A stretch of DNA of 64,000 nt from JAOUEA01 sp963790335 (GTDB lineage Bacteria; Actinomycetota; UBA4738; HRBIN12): assembly GCA_963790335.1 (NCBI GenBank), contig CAWBOB010000008.1:372001-436000 (forward strand), written 5' to 3'. Below the pieces are notes generated by a model that did not search any database, was not told the origin of the DNA, and saw only the letters and a list, made by a program, of their open reading frames with translations. Within the stretch, counting starts at the first letter, position 1. Each line of letters starts with the position of its first letter. The position numbers were made by a program, and so were the translations under genes. Below are positions 38,376 through 46,674 of the stretch, in pieces.

Positions 38376-38957
38376 CCCGCACCGCGACCGTGACACGCAC
38401 GACCGGGGAGACCGACATCACGGTCGAGCTCGATCTCGACGGGTCGGGCTCGGCGAGCGCCGACACCGGCATGCCGTTCTTCGACCACATGCTGCAGCAG
38501 CTCGGCAAGCACGCCGGCTGGGACCTCGGCGTCACCTGCAAGGGCGATCTCGAGGTCGACGGGCACCACACCGTCGAGGACTGCGGCATCGCGATCGGCA
38601 CCGCACTCGCCGATGCGCTCGGCGACAAGGCGGGCATCCGGCGGTTCGCGTCGGTCACGGTGCCGCTCGACGAGGCGGCCGTCGAGGTCTTCCTCGACCT
38701 GGCGGGACGCAACTTCGTCGTGCACGAGGTGGCCGTGCCCTACGAGACGATCGACGGGTTCGACACCGGGCTGCTCGAGGACTTCGTTCGCGCGTTCGCC
38801 CAGGCGGCGAGCATGACGATCCACGTGCACCTTCGCTACGGACGCTCACCGCATCACATCTGCGAGGCGCAGTTCAAGGCGATGGCGAAGGCGCTCGGCG
38901 AGGCCTGCAGCCTCACCGGGCGAGCCGCGCGTGCCGTCGACCAAGGGAACGCTCTGA
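38372..38957 (+). CDS. hisB: Imidazoleglycerol-phosphate dehydratase (frameshifted near 3' end)
   Basis: 194 residues after correction. DTGMPFFDHMLQQLGKHAGW, DGHHTVEDCGIAIG and HHICEAQFKAMAKAL carry the metal-binding His/Glu motifs. As written the frame runs into hisH without a stop. The adjacent frame reads EPRVPSTKGTL then TGA at 38955-38957, the textbook HisB C-terminus, and the span is 3n+1. One inserted base near 38918-38922 (in ACCGGGCGAG) therefore explains the apparent hisB-hisH fusion. Confidence 0.96.
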
Positions 38958-38980
38958 CCGCCCCGACCCGAGGAATCTCG

Positions 38981-39586
38981 ATGACCCACACGATCGCCGT
39001 GGCCGACTACGGCTCCGGCAACCTGCATTCCGTCTCGCGTGCGATCGCGCACGTGGGCGGGCGCGCGTTGGTCACGAGCGACGCCGACGACATCGCCGCG
39101 GCCGACGGCCTGGTGATCCCCGGTGTCGGCCACTTCGGCGCGTGCGTGCGGGCGATCAGGGAGCGCGGGCTGCACCTGGCGATCGACGCATTCCGGAAGA
39201 CGGGCCGCACGGTCTTCGGTGTCTGCGTCGGTATGCAGGTCCTGTTCGAATCGAGTGACGAAGATGCCGAGCCCGGCCTCGGCGTGCTTCCGGGGCGGGT
39301 GGGGCGGCTCAGGGGTGGTGTGAAGGTGCCGCACATGGGGTGGAACACCGCGACGTGGACCGAGCCCCATCCGTTCCTCGACGGGCTACCCGACGGCACC
39401 CGCTTCTACTTCGTGCACTCCTACGCCCCGGCCCCGACGGCGACGACCGTCGCGACCACCACGCACGGTGGCACCTTCGCGGCCGCGGCATCGCGCGACA
39501 ACGTCTTCGCGACGCAGTTCCACCCGGAGAAGTCCTCCGATGCCGGGCTGCATGTCTACGAGCGCTTCGTGAGGTCGCTCGCATGA
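38981..39586 (+). CDS. hisH: Imidazole glycerol phosphate synthase, glutaminase subunit
   Basis: 201 residues. IAVADYGSGNLHSV at the N-terminus; the catalytic triad is Cys in VFGVCVGMQ and His/Glu in TQFHPEKSSD. Supplies ammonia to HisF. ATG 38981 follows GAGGAATC. Its stop overlaps the hisA ATG. Confidence 0.96.
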   Translation: MTHTIAVADYGSGNLHSVSRAIAHVGGRALVTSDADDIAAADGLVIPGVGHFGACVRAIRERGLHLAIDAFRKTGRTVFGVCVGMQVLFESSDEDAEPGLGVLPGRVGRLRGGVKVPHMGWNTATWTEPHPFLDGLPDGTRFYFVHSYAPAPTATTVATTTHGGTFAAAASRDNVFATQFHPEKSSDAGLHVYERFVRSLA

Positions 39587-40284
39587 TCGTGATCCCCGCG
39601 ATCGACCTGCGAGGAGGGCACGCGGTGCGGCTGCTGCAAGGCGACCCCGACGCCGAGACGACCTACGCGGCCGATCCGATCGAGGTCGCGATCCGCTTCC
39701 AGGAGGAAGGCGCGCGCCGCCTGCACGTGGTGGATCTCGACGCGGCGCTGGGCGAGGGCGACAACCGTGAGCAGGTCGAGGGGATCTGCCGGGCGGTGCA
39801 GGTGCCGGTGCAGGTGGGTGGTGGCATGCGCACCCACGACGACATCGCCGGGCTGCTCGCCGCGGGCGCGGCCCGGGTGATCCTCGGTACCGCCGCCGCG
39901 GCCGACCCCGCGTTCGTGCGCCGAGCCGTCGAGGAGCACGCGGAGTCGATCGTGGTGGCGATCGACGTGCGCGGTGGCCACGTGATGGTGCGCGGGTGGA
40001 AGGAGGAGGGGCCCACCCTCGAGGAGACCCTGCCCGTGCTCGAGGACGCCGGCGCTCCTCGCTACCTGATCACGTCGATCGCACGCGACGGAACCCTCAA
40101 GGGACCCGATGTGACGTTGTACGAGCGGGTGCTCGGACTGACCCGGACCCCGATCATCGCGAGCGGCGGGGTGCGCGACGCCGACGACGTCTGGGCCCTG
40201 CGCGATCTGGGCTGCGAGGCGGTGGTCACGGGCAAGGCGCTCTACGAGAAGACGCTGAAGCTCGCGCAGGTGATCAGAGGATGA
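39583..40284 (+). CDS. hisA: ProFAR isomerase HisA (possibly bifunctional PriA)
   Basis: 233-residue TIM barrel. VIPAIDLRGGHAVRLLQG with the first catalytic Asp, PVQVGGGMRTHDDI, YLITSIARDGTLKGPD with the second Asp, and PIIASGGVRDADDV are present. In many Actinobacteria this protein is PriA and also performs the TrpF reaction. Sequence alone does not settle which form this is. Coupled to hisH by ATGA. Confidence 0.94.
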   Translation: MIVIPAIDLRGGHAVRLLQGDPDAETTYAADPIEVAIRFQEEGARRLHVVDLDAALGEGDNREQVEGICRAVQVPVQVGGGMRTHDDIAGLLAAGAARVILGTAAAADPAFVRRAVEEHAESIVVAIDVRGGHVMVRGWKEEGPTLEETLPVLEDAGAPRYLITSIARDGTLKGPDVTLYERVLGLTRTPIIASGGVRDADDVWALRDLGCEAVVTGKALYEKTLKLAQVIRG

Positions 40285-40291
40285 GCCGGCC

Positions 40292-41059
40292 GTGACGCTC
40301 GCCAAGCGCATCGTTCCCTGCCTCGATGTCGAGGCCGGACGGGTCGTCAAGGGCACGAGGTTCCAGGACCTCCGCGACGCCGGTGACCCGGTGGAACTCG
40401 CCGCGCGCTACGACCGGGAAGGCGCCGACGAACTCGTCTTCCTCGACATCACGGCGACCATCGAGGCGCGAGCCGCCACGCTCGAGGTGATCGCACGGAC
40501 CGCAGAACAGGTCTTCATCCCGCTCACGGTCGGCGGAGGCGTACGGTCGGAGGACGACGTGCACGATCTGCTGCGGGCCGGCGCCGACAAGGTGGCCGTG
40601 AACTCGGCGGCGATCCGAACCCCGGCGTTGCTGCGGCGCGCGGCCGACCGGTTCGGCACCCAGTGCATGGTCGTGGCGATCGACGCGCAGCGGCGGCCCG
40701 CCGACGCAGGGTGGGAAGTCGTCATCGACGCCGGCCGCAGACCCACGGGGCGCGACGCGGTGGAGTGGGCGGTGGAGGCCACGTCGCGCTGCGGCGCCGG
40801 CGAGGTGCTGCTGACCTCGATGGATCGCGACGGCACCGGCGAGGGCTACGACCTCGAGCTGCTGCGTGCTGTCACCGCAGAGGTCGGGGTCCCCGTCGTG
40901 GCGAGCGGCGGCGCGGGCCGGCTCGACCACTTCGCCGACGCCCTCATCGAGGGCTCAGCCGACGCGGTGCTCGCAGCGAGCCGCCTGCACTTCAACCAGA
41001 TCGGCATCGGCGAGATCAAGGAACACCTGCACGGGCTCGGCGTCGAGGTCCGGCTGTGA
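40292..41059 (+). CDS. hisF: Imidazole glycerol phosphate synthase, cyclase subunit
   Basis: 255-residue TIM barrel with the catalytic Asp pair in KRIVPCLDVEAGRVVKG and LLTSMDRDGTGEGYD. LTVGGGVRSEDDVHDLLRAG, DKVAVNSAA and PVVASGGAGRLDHFADAL are standard. Pairs with HisH. Start GTG 40292; stop overlaps the hisI GTG. Confidence 0.97.
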   Translation: MTLAKRIVPCLDVEAGRVVKGTRFQDLRDAGDPVELAARYDREGADELVFLDITATIEARAATLEVIARTAEQVFIPLTVGGGVRSEDDVHDLLRAGADKVAVNSAAIRTPALLRRAADRFGTQCMVVAIDAQRRPADAGWEVVIDAGRRPTGRDAVEWAVEATSRCGAGEVLLTSMDRDGTGEGYDLELLRAVTAEVGVPVVASGGAGRLDHFADALIEGSADAVLAASRLHFNQIGIGEIKEHLHGLGVEVRL

Positions 41060-41409
41060 CCGAACCAGGGCGAGACGGCCCCCTGGACATCGATGCCCTC
41101 AGGTTCGACGACCGCGGGCTGATCCCGGTGGTCGCCCAGGACTCCGAGAACGGCGAGGTGCTCATGGTCGCGTGGGCGAACCGGGAAGCGCTCGAACGCA
41201 CGCTCGCCGAGGGCCGCATGGTCTATTGGTCGCGATCACGGAGGCAGCTGTGGCGCAAGGGCGAGACGAGCGGTCACGTCCAGCACTGGCAGGAGCTGCT
41301 CGTCGACTGCGACGCCGACACGATCGTCGCGCGCGTGCACCAGCAGGGACCCGCATGCCACACGGGGGCCCGGAGCTGCTTCCACCGTTCACTCGGCCCG
41401 CAGGGGTGA
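41056..41409 (+). CDS. hisI: Phosphoribosyl-AMP cyclohydrolase
   Basis: 117 residues: HisI only, with no HisE domain fused. LIPVVAQDSENGEVLMVAWAN, MVYWSRSRRQLWRKGETSGH and the Zn/Mg-binding DCDADTIVARVHQQGPACHTG are present. GTG 41056 overlaps the hisF stop. Last gene of the uninterrupted his run; hisE is not in the window. Confidence 0.96.
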   Translation: MTEPGRDGPLDIDALRFDDRGLIPVVAQDSENGEVLMVAWANREALERTLAEGRMVYWSRSRRQLWRKGETSGHVQHWQELLVDCDADTIVARVHQQGPACHTGARSCFHRSLGPQG

Positions 41410-41422
41410 GAGAACGAACGGC

Positions 41423-42379
41423 TCAACCGAGCCGCATGTGCAAGCGGACCACAGACCCGCCCGGGATCACCCTGATCTGCACGAGATCACAGAGCTGGTT
41501 CGCGAGCCAGAGACCGAACCCTCCCTCCTGATCGGGTTCGGGGCGCGTGCGGCCTACGAGCGGATCGGTGATGGCGCCGGCATCGCGTACCTCGCAGACG
41601 ACGGAGCCATCGGCGGACCACAGCCGCAGGGTGCCCCGGCCCCCGCCGTGGCGGATGCTGTTGGCGCCCACTTCGCCCAGCGCGAGCACGAGGTCATCGA
41701 TCCGGTCGCCCGCCAGGCCCATCCTCGCGGCGCGGTCGGCAGCCCAGCTGCGGATCTCGGGCAAGGCGTCGGCGTCGAACAGCATGGAGTCGGCGTCGAG
41801 GGGGGCATCGGGCAGAGGGGCCTCGAACGGCGCCCGTGCCGCCTCGAGACCCTGGTAGCCGTCACTCGGCCGACGCCCGCGCCGGTCGGTGATGGAGGGA
41901 TGGGTGCGTTCCGCTGCCTGCACCGTGGCGGCGTCGAGGGTCGAGACATCGTAGGGACACATCAGCCACATGGTCGCCGAGTGAGCGAACGCCAGGTTCA
42001 GCAGCGACTCGTGCCGCTCGCATTCCGCCAGCTCTTGGGCCGTGCGCTCCGCCCAGACCGGCTGGCCGATGCCTCGCAGCGGGCGACCGGGCTCATGCTC
42101 GTCGACGAACGAACGCCATGCCGGGATGATGCGAGCCGGATTGCCGCCGAGCACCGCCATATCGGCGAACGAAAGGAGCGGGTGCGGCCCGATCCGTGCC
42201 CCCAGGGCGCCGATCGTCGCGGAGTCGATCACGACGAAGGTCGGCTCGCGCGCGTCGAGACCTTCCGCGATGAATCGGGACGCCTGCTCGAGTAGGTCCG
42301 AGGAACCCTCGTACATGAGGGCTTCGTGACGGAACCGATCCACCCGATCTTCGTGGGTGATCGAGATCGCTGTGTCCAT
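41423..42379 (-). CDS. MEDS-domain plus HATPase anti-sigma regulatory protein
   Basis: 318 residues. The N-terminal MEDS-type sensor domain (FRHEALMYEGSSDLLEQASR ... LLNLAFAHSATMWLMCPYD) covers about 15-165. The C-terminal GHKL ATPase (about 205-318) has the N-box LVLALGEVGANSIRHGG and the G-box GGFGLWLANQLCDLVQI, as in RsbW-type serine kinases. Such proteins bind sigma factors or anti-sigma antagonists. A SigF-type promoter lies 67 bases upstream. It sits head-to-head with hisG, interrupting the his genes. Confidence 0.88.
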   Translation of the reverse strand: MDTAISITHEDRVDRFRHEALMYEGSSDLLEQASRFIAEGLDAREPTFVVIDSATIGALGARIGPHPLLSFADMAVLGGNPARIIPAWRSFVDEHEPGRPLRGIGQPVWAERTAQELAECERHESLLNLAFAHSATMWLMCPYDVSTLDAATVQAAERTHPSITDRRGRRPSDGYQGLEAARAPFEAPLPDAPLDADSMLFDADALPEIRSWAADRAARMGLAGDRIDDLVLALGEVGANSIRHGGGRGTLRLWSADGSVVCEVRDAGAITDPLVGRTRPEPDQEGGFGLWLANQLCDLVQIRVIPGGSVVRLHMRLG

Positions 42380-42445
42380 CGCCTACCCGAGCCGCTCATG
42401 TCGATGCCGCGCCGAACGAGACCACTGCAGAGGTCCGTTGAGGAT

Positions 42446-42470
42446 ATTCCCATGAAGAGGCGCGCCAAAC
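42446..42470 (-). promoter_or_regulatory. SigB/SigF-type promoter (GTTT-N15-GGGAAT)
   Basis: On the minus strand GTTT (42470-42467) and GGGAAT (42451-42446) are 15 bases apart, reading toward the MEDS/ATPase gene. It would let the sigma factor drive one of its own class of regulators. Confidence 0.6.
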
Positions 42471-42479
42471 ACGGACCCG

Positions 42480-42485
42480 TAGACT
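42480..42485 (+). promoter_or_regulatory. Putative -10 (TAGACT) for leaderless hisG
   Basis: TAGACT ends seven bases before the hisG GTG and is identical to the hexamer before hemE. No Shine-Dalgarno is present. It gives hisG its own promoter, separate from the main his run. Confidence 0.45.
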
Positions 42486-42492
42486 CCGTCGC

Positions 42493-43370
42493 GTGCTGAG
42501 GTTGGTCATCCCCAAGGGATCGCTCGAGGAGCAGACGCTGCGGCTTGTTCGAGGCCGCCGACCTGCAGGTCCGGCGGCTCGACCAGCCGCGACTACCACG
42601 GCACCATCGACGACGACCGCATCGAGCGGGTCAGCGTGCTCCGGCCGCAGGAGATCCCGACCTACGTAGCCGAGGGGTTGTTCGACCTCGGCATCACGGG
42701 CCAGGACTGGATCGAGGAGACGCAGAGCGACGTAGAGGTGATCACGAGCCTCAGCTACGCGAAAACCGGCGCCGGACACGGCACCAAGGTGGTGCTGGCC
42801 GTGCCGAACGACCATCCGGCGAACCGCGCCGACGAGATGCCGCCGGGCTCACGGATCTCCACGGAGTTCGTGCGCATCACCGAGCGGTACTTCTCCGACC
42901 TCGGCATCGATGTGCGGGTGGCGTGGAGCTACGGCGCCACGGAGGCGAAGGTTCCCGAGATCGTCGATGCGATCGTCGACGTCACCGAGACCGGGAGCAC
43001 CCTGCGTGCGCACGGCATGAAGGTCATCGAGACTCTGCTCACCTCCGACCCGGTGCTGGTCGCGAACCGGACCGCGGCCGCCGATGCTGCCAAGCGCGCC
43101 GCGATCGACGACATCACCACCCTGCTGCTCGGCGCGCTCGACGCGGTCGGACGGGTGCTGATCAAGCTCAATGTCGGCGAGGACGCTCGCGCCGGGGTAC
43201 TGGCGCTCCTTCCCTCGATGAAGGCGCCGACGGTATCCCCGCTCGCCGACGGCGGCTTCGCGATCGAGACCGTGGTCGACAAGCGGGGCGTCAACCGCCT
43301 GATACCGAGGCTGAAGGCGGCAGGGGCGACCGACATCCTCGAGATGCCCATCACCAAGATCGTCCAGTGA
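42493..43370 (+). CDS. hisG: ATP phosphoribosyltransferase, long form (frameshifted)
   Basis: First enzyme of histidine synthesis, about 291 residues including the C-terminal ACT-like regulatory domain, so HisZ is not needed. LRLVIPKGSLEEQTLRL, LGITGQDWIEE, VRITERYFSDLGIDV and DVTETGSTLRAHGMK are typical. Two extra bases near 42546 (CGGCTTGTTC for LF) and 42582 (CGGCGGCTCG before TSRDYHG) fit the 3n+2 span. It lies 1.1 kb beyond hisI, on the far side of the opposed MEDS/ATPase gene. Confidence 0.95.
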
Positions 43371-43380
43371 GCCGGCGGGT

Positions 43381-43406
43381 GTTTGTCACTCGAGGGTTCC
43401 GGGAAG
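43381..43406 (+). promoter_or_regulatory. SigB/SigF-type promoter (GTTT-N16-GGGAAG)
   Basis: GTTT 43381-43384 and GGGAAG 43401-43406 with a 16-base spacer. The GTG of the RsbW-like gene begins seven bases after the -10, so the transcript may be leaderless. Confidence 0.55.
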
Positions 43407-43413
43407 ACGACTC

Positions 43414-43860
43414 GTGTCCGGAAATCCATGCATCTCGGAAGGCGACGTGTTCCACCTCACCACGCAGCTTCCTTCGACCGTCGAAGCCCCGAGCGCGGCT
43501 CGTGCCGCGCTTGCCGATGTGCTGACTCCGTCCACCGAGCCTGCGCTCGATCTCGCTCAGGTCGACGAGACAGCGCGGCTGCTGCTCACTGAGCTCGTAT
43601 CCAACAGCGTCAGGCACGCGAGCGTTCCGGCCGAATCTCCGGTGCGCATCGACATCGCCCTCGACCCGATCTGTCTGCGCATCGAAGTTTACGACGAGGG
43701 ATCGGTCGCACCCGAGGACGGTCCGTCGGGACCGATGGACGGGTTCGGGCTGGCGCTGGTCGAACGTCTCTCCGACCGCTGGGGGATCGATCACGACGAC
43801 CTCGGCACCCGGGCATGGTTCGAGCTGTCGCTCGCCGACACATCTACTGGTTCTTCGTGA
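43414..43860 (+). CDS. RsbW-like anti-sigma ATPase (GHKL)
   Basis: 148 residues. VDETARLLLTELVSNSVRHA is the GHKL N-box, RIEVYDEGSV the G1 region and DGFGLALVERLSDRWGID the G2 box. This is the stand-alone HATPase_c_2 type used as sigma-factor antagonist or serine kinase. Its GTG is seven bases after a SigF-type -10. Its stop overlaps the start of a CDGSH gene (GTGA), so the two are coexpressed. Confidence 0.85.
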   Translation: MSGNPCISEGDVFHLTTQLPSTVEAPSAARAALADVLTPSTEPALDLAQVDETARLLLTELVSNSVRHASVPAESPVRIDIALDPICLRIEVYDEGSVAPEDGPSGPMDGFGLALVERLSDRWGIDHDDLGTRAWFELSLADTSTGSS

Positions 43861-44132
43861 CGCGAGATCAACGCCCAACGATCTCCGCCTATCGGGACGG
43901 ACCCTTCCTCGTTCGCGGACCGGTCACCATCGTCGACGAAGACGGCCGCGAGGTCGACGTTCGCCGCAGCGTCGTGCCTCTCTGCCGGTGCGGACGGTCA
44001 CGGACCAAACCCCTGTGTGACGGCGTGCATGAGGCCGCGGCCCTCGCCGCACCGGAGACCGGCTCAACCGAGCGGCGCGTGCGACCGGCAATCCGTAGAA
44101 CGAACTGGTCCCGCCTGACCAGGCGTCGATGA
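43857..44132 (+). CDS. Small CDGSH iron-sulfur domain protein
   Basis: 91 residues from GTG 43857. GPFLVRGPVTIVDEDGREV leads to LCRCGRSRTKPLCDGVH, the Cys-x-Cys ... Cys-x-x-x-His ligand set of a 2Fe-2S CDGSH cluster. The last 30 residues are basic and overlap the opposing gene, so the true end may be earlier (near 44070) and altered by an indel. Translationally coupled to the RsbW-like gene, tying a redox protein to sigma-factor control. Confidence 0.8.
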   Translation: MTRDQRPTISAYRDGPFLVRGPVTIVDEDGREVDVRRSVVPLCRCGRSRTKPLCDGVHEAAALAAPETGSTERRVRPAIRRTNWSRLTRRR

Positions 44133-45089
44133 GCCGCGAGGCGACCCGGCCATCGAGACCGAGCAAGGCGGCGGCGCCGAAGAGCACGTCGGCGCTCAGA
44201 TCGGGCTCCTCGTGCACCAGGGAACCCGCCATGTCGTTGGCCGCGATCGCTCCATGCGCCGCGTCGGCTTCCACGTGCTCATCGAAGTAGGCGGTGACCT
44301 CCGGCCCGAAACCGAGCCTGCGCAGGCCGTCGCCGTAGCGTCGGTTCGGGATGCACGACGTCATCTCGAACGCCGCGAGATGCCCGACGAGCGCACCCCG
44401 CAGGCGCCGATGCATGCCGAACAGCGACATCAGGTTGGTGGTCGCGAGCGTCGAGCCCGGCAAGGCGATCGATGTACGCACCCTCGTCGATCGTAGAGCC
44501 CGAGCCCGCGCATCGCCCGTGCGAACAGGCCCGAGTGCATCCATTCGAGATCGCCACCTCCGTACTCATCGCGCTGGATCTCGACCAACGCGATCTTCGA
44601 CCTTCCTCGCAGCCGTGGGATGCCGAACGAATGGGGATCGGCCTCCTTCAGATGGTACGCGGACCGGTGCACGAGGAACTCCCGATACATCTCGAGATCG
44701 CCGTGGTGCGCCAGGAATGACGAGAGCGAGGGGCCGTCGTCGGAACCGATCAGAGCTCTCAGCTGCACATCGATGGGTTGCGCGCTGGGAACGGGACGGA
44801 ACGCAGCGCGCAGGCCACGCTCGAACACCGCCTCGAGATCACGCCTGTACGACAGCAGCGCCGGATCCCACTCCATCGAGTCGGGGACGCCGTCGAGGTC
44901 TCGGTAATGCAGCTCGTAGCAGAGGTACAGCGCGAGATGGAGATCGTCGTCTGCAAGGGGATCAGCGACGGACACAGGCGGTCCGAGCATGACGTTGCCG
45001 GACATCATGCCCAGCACCGCATGGCTGAGCTGGTCCTCGAGCAGCTGGAAGCATCGCGGTCCGAGGATTCCCCGGTCCCGCCGATCCAA
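44064..45089 (-). CDS. Haem-oxygenase-fold iron-containing redox enzyme family protein (frameshifted)
   Basis: About 340 residues. FQLLEDQLSHAVLGMMSG, LYLCYELHYRDLDGVPDSMEW, FLAHHGDLEMYREFLVHRSAYHLKE and HLAAFEMTSCIPNRRYGDG with YFDEHVEADAAHG give the Glu/His-rich helices of the Haem_oxygenas_2 family (di-iron or PqqC-like fold). A frame change lies near 44480-44500, and another near 44085 would restore the end at TGA 44066-44064. Start uncertain (TTG 45089). Genes of this family often lie beside a CDGSH gene; here they converge and overlap. Substrate unknown. Confidence 0.75.
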
Positions 45090-45215
45090 ACGACGAGCCG
45101 GCCGCGCTTGACCTCGCTCCTGTCACCCCCCTACCCTCGGCGTGCGATGGCGGCGCAGAGGTGGGGGGGACGGTGGAGGGCTCCACACCGCGGGTGATCA
45201 GAGCAGGGGTCGCTG

Positions 45216-46457
45216 GTGGCGATCGTTGCCACCGCCGCTGCGAGCACGCCTGCCGCAGCCGTGCCGGGCTCGCTCGATCGCTCGTTCTCGATCGACGGGC
45301 GGGTCACCACCTTCCCGCAGGGTGCGACCGCGTGGGCGGTCGCGATCGACGCGAAGGGGCGCATCGTCGTCGCCGGCACGACGCTCGAGGCCGACAGCGA
45401 TATCGCGCTCGCACGGTTCCGTCCCAACGGCAACCTCGACGCGGACTTCGGCGGCGGCGACGGGCGGGTCACGACCGACCTCGGCGGCACCGACTTCGGA
45501 TCCGACCTCGCCCTGGGCCCGAACGGTCGCATCGTCGTCGTCGGCCAGCGCGTTCGGGCCTCAGGCTCGCGCATGGCGGTGGTCGCGTACGGGCCGCGCG
45601 GGCGTCTCGACCCTGACTTCTCTCGCGACGGCATCGCGTTCGTGGGCTTCGACAACGAGCTGCAGGGGGCCAACGCGGTCGCGGTCGGTGCGAACGGCAA
45701 GATCGTGGTCGGCGGCTCGACGAGCAACGGGCTGGCGAGCCGCTGGGCGCTGGCTCGTCTCGAACCTCGGGGCATCCGCGATCGGGGGTTCGGGGGCGAC
45801 GGCCGGGTCACGCTCGACGTCTCGCCCAGCAGCGAGACGATCAACGACCTCGAGATCGTGGCAGGGGGAAGGGTCGTCGCGGTGGGCCCTGCGGAGTCGG
45901 CCCTCACACCCCGCTACGCGATCGCGCGGTTCCGCATCAGCGGCGCACCCGACCGCGCGTTCGGCAAGCGGGGTGTGAAGATCACCGACGTCGCCAACGG
46001 GGCCGACACGCCCTACGGAGTGAGCGAGCAGGAAGACGGCAGGCTGCTCGTCGTGGGCCATGTCGCCGACGGCGGCCAGGCCGACTGGGGTGTGCTGCGC
46101 TTCGGACCCAAGGGACGGCTCGACGACTCGTTCCACGGCGACGGCATCCGCATCCTGCGGTTCGGGCCGGAGTACGAGCTCGCGCAGGCGTCCGCGGTGC
46201 AGGCCAACGGTCGCATCGTGGTGGTCGGCCGCATCCGGCGCAACGACGACGATCAGTTCGGCATCGTGCGCCTCAAGACGAACGGCCACTACGACCGCAG
46301 CTTCTCCGACGACGGGCGCCTCATCGTGGACTTCGACGGTGGAAGCGACACCGCACGCGACGTTGCGTTGCAGGCCAACGGCCGGATCGTGGTCGCGGGC
46401 GAGGCGTTGGACCGAGGACGCCGCCGGTTCGGCGTGGTGCGGCTCCTCGCCTCCTGA
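45216..46457 (+). CDS. Secreted delta-60 repeat protein
   Basis: 413 residues. About seven repeats of roughly 55 residues share the pattern A-x-x-x-x-G-(R/K)-I-V-V-x-G ... A-x-x-R-(F/L) ... G-x-x-D-x-x-F-x-x-D-G. This is the delta-60 repeat, probably a beta-propeller. An Ala-rich signal-like stretch (VATAAASTPAAAVPG) opens the frame from the GTG at 45216. The true start may lie upstream (near 45145) if an indel has broken the signal peptide. Likely extracellular; binding partner unknown. Confidence 0.8.
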   Translation: MAIVATAAASTPAAAVPGSLDRSFSIDGRVTTFPQGATAWAVAIDAKGRIVVAGTTLEADSDIALARFRPNGNLDADFGGGDGRVTTDLGGTDFGSDLALGPNGRIVVVGQRVRASGSRMAVVAYGPRGRLDPDFSRDGIAFVGFDNELQGANAVAVGANGKIVVGGSTSNGLASRWALARLEPRGIRDRGFGGDGRVTLDVSPSSETINDLEIVAGGRVVAVGPAESALTPRYAIARFRISGAPDRAFGKRGVKITDVANGADTPYGVSEQEDGRLLVVGHVADGGQADWGVLRFGPKGRLDDSFHGDGIRILRFGPEYELAQASAVQANGRIVVVGRIRRNDDDQFGIVRLKTNGHYDRSFSDDGRLIVDFDGGSDTARDVALQANGRIVVAGEALDRGRRRFGVVRLLAS

Positions 46458-46465
46458 CCTGGGGA

Positions 46466-46496
46466 TTGACAACGGCTGGGGGCCATGTGGCACAAT
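46466..46496 (+). promoter_or_regulatory. Housekeeping-type promoter of the aceA leader (TTGACA-N19-CACAAT)
   Basis: Consensus -35 TTGACA at 46466-46471 and -10 CACAAT at 46491-46496, spacer 19. Transcription would start about 46503, at the ATG of the leader ORF. It is the clearest -35 in the window. Confidence 0.6.
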
Positions 46497-46503
46497 CGCT
46501 GTG

Positions 46504-46569
46504 ATGTTTGAATCAACGTTCAATCCGACGCGGGCGCATGACGCCGTGTATCGGGTATCCAGCGCGTAG
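46504..46569 (+). CDS. 21-residue leader ORF upstream of aceA
   Basis: ATG 46504 to TAG 46567-46569. It begins at the predicted transcript start, so it would be translated as a leaderless message. The peptide (MFESTFNPTRAHDAVYRVSS then A) has no known domain. It is followed 38 bases later by a terminator-like hairpin and then aceA, the layout of an attenuation leader. Chance cannot be excluded for so short an ORF. Confidence 0.45.
   Translation: MFESTFNPTRAHDAVYRVSSA
46508..46523. promoter_or_regulatory. Inverted repeat TTGAA-N6-TTCAA at the aceA leader start
   Basis: Two 5-base arms, six bases apart, lie at +5 to +20 of the predicted transcript and inside the leader ORF. Could be a repressor site for glyoxylate-shunt control or a chance palindrome. 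Confidence 0.35.
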
Positions 46570-46606
46570 GGCGCCCGGGCGCGGATCGCGTCCATGAGCG
46601 CCAGGG

Positions 46607-46631
46607 GGACCTCTCGTCGAGCGAGGGGTCC
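46607..46631 (+). terminator. Hairpin followed by T-rich stretch before aceA (attenuator candidate)
   Basis: A 10-bp stem (GGACCTCTCG / CGAGGGGTCC, one G-T pair) with a TCGAG loop is followed by TTTCGTTTCC. It lies 38 bases after the leader ORF and 43 bases before the aceA ATG. Of the hairpins here it and the sir hairpin are the only ones with T-rich tails. Confidence 0.6.
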
Positions 46632-46674
46632 TTTCGTTTCCGGGGGTAGCAGCGCGAACGAGGGGAGCCACACG

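Noticed and set aside
45131..45136. GGGTAG (minus strand) before the haem-oxygenase-fold gene as a SigF-type -10
   Set aside because: No GTTT at the right distance.
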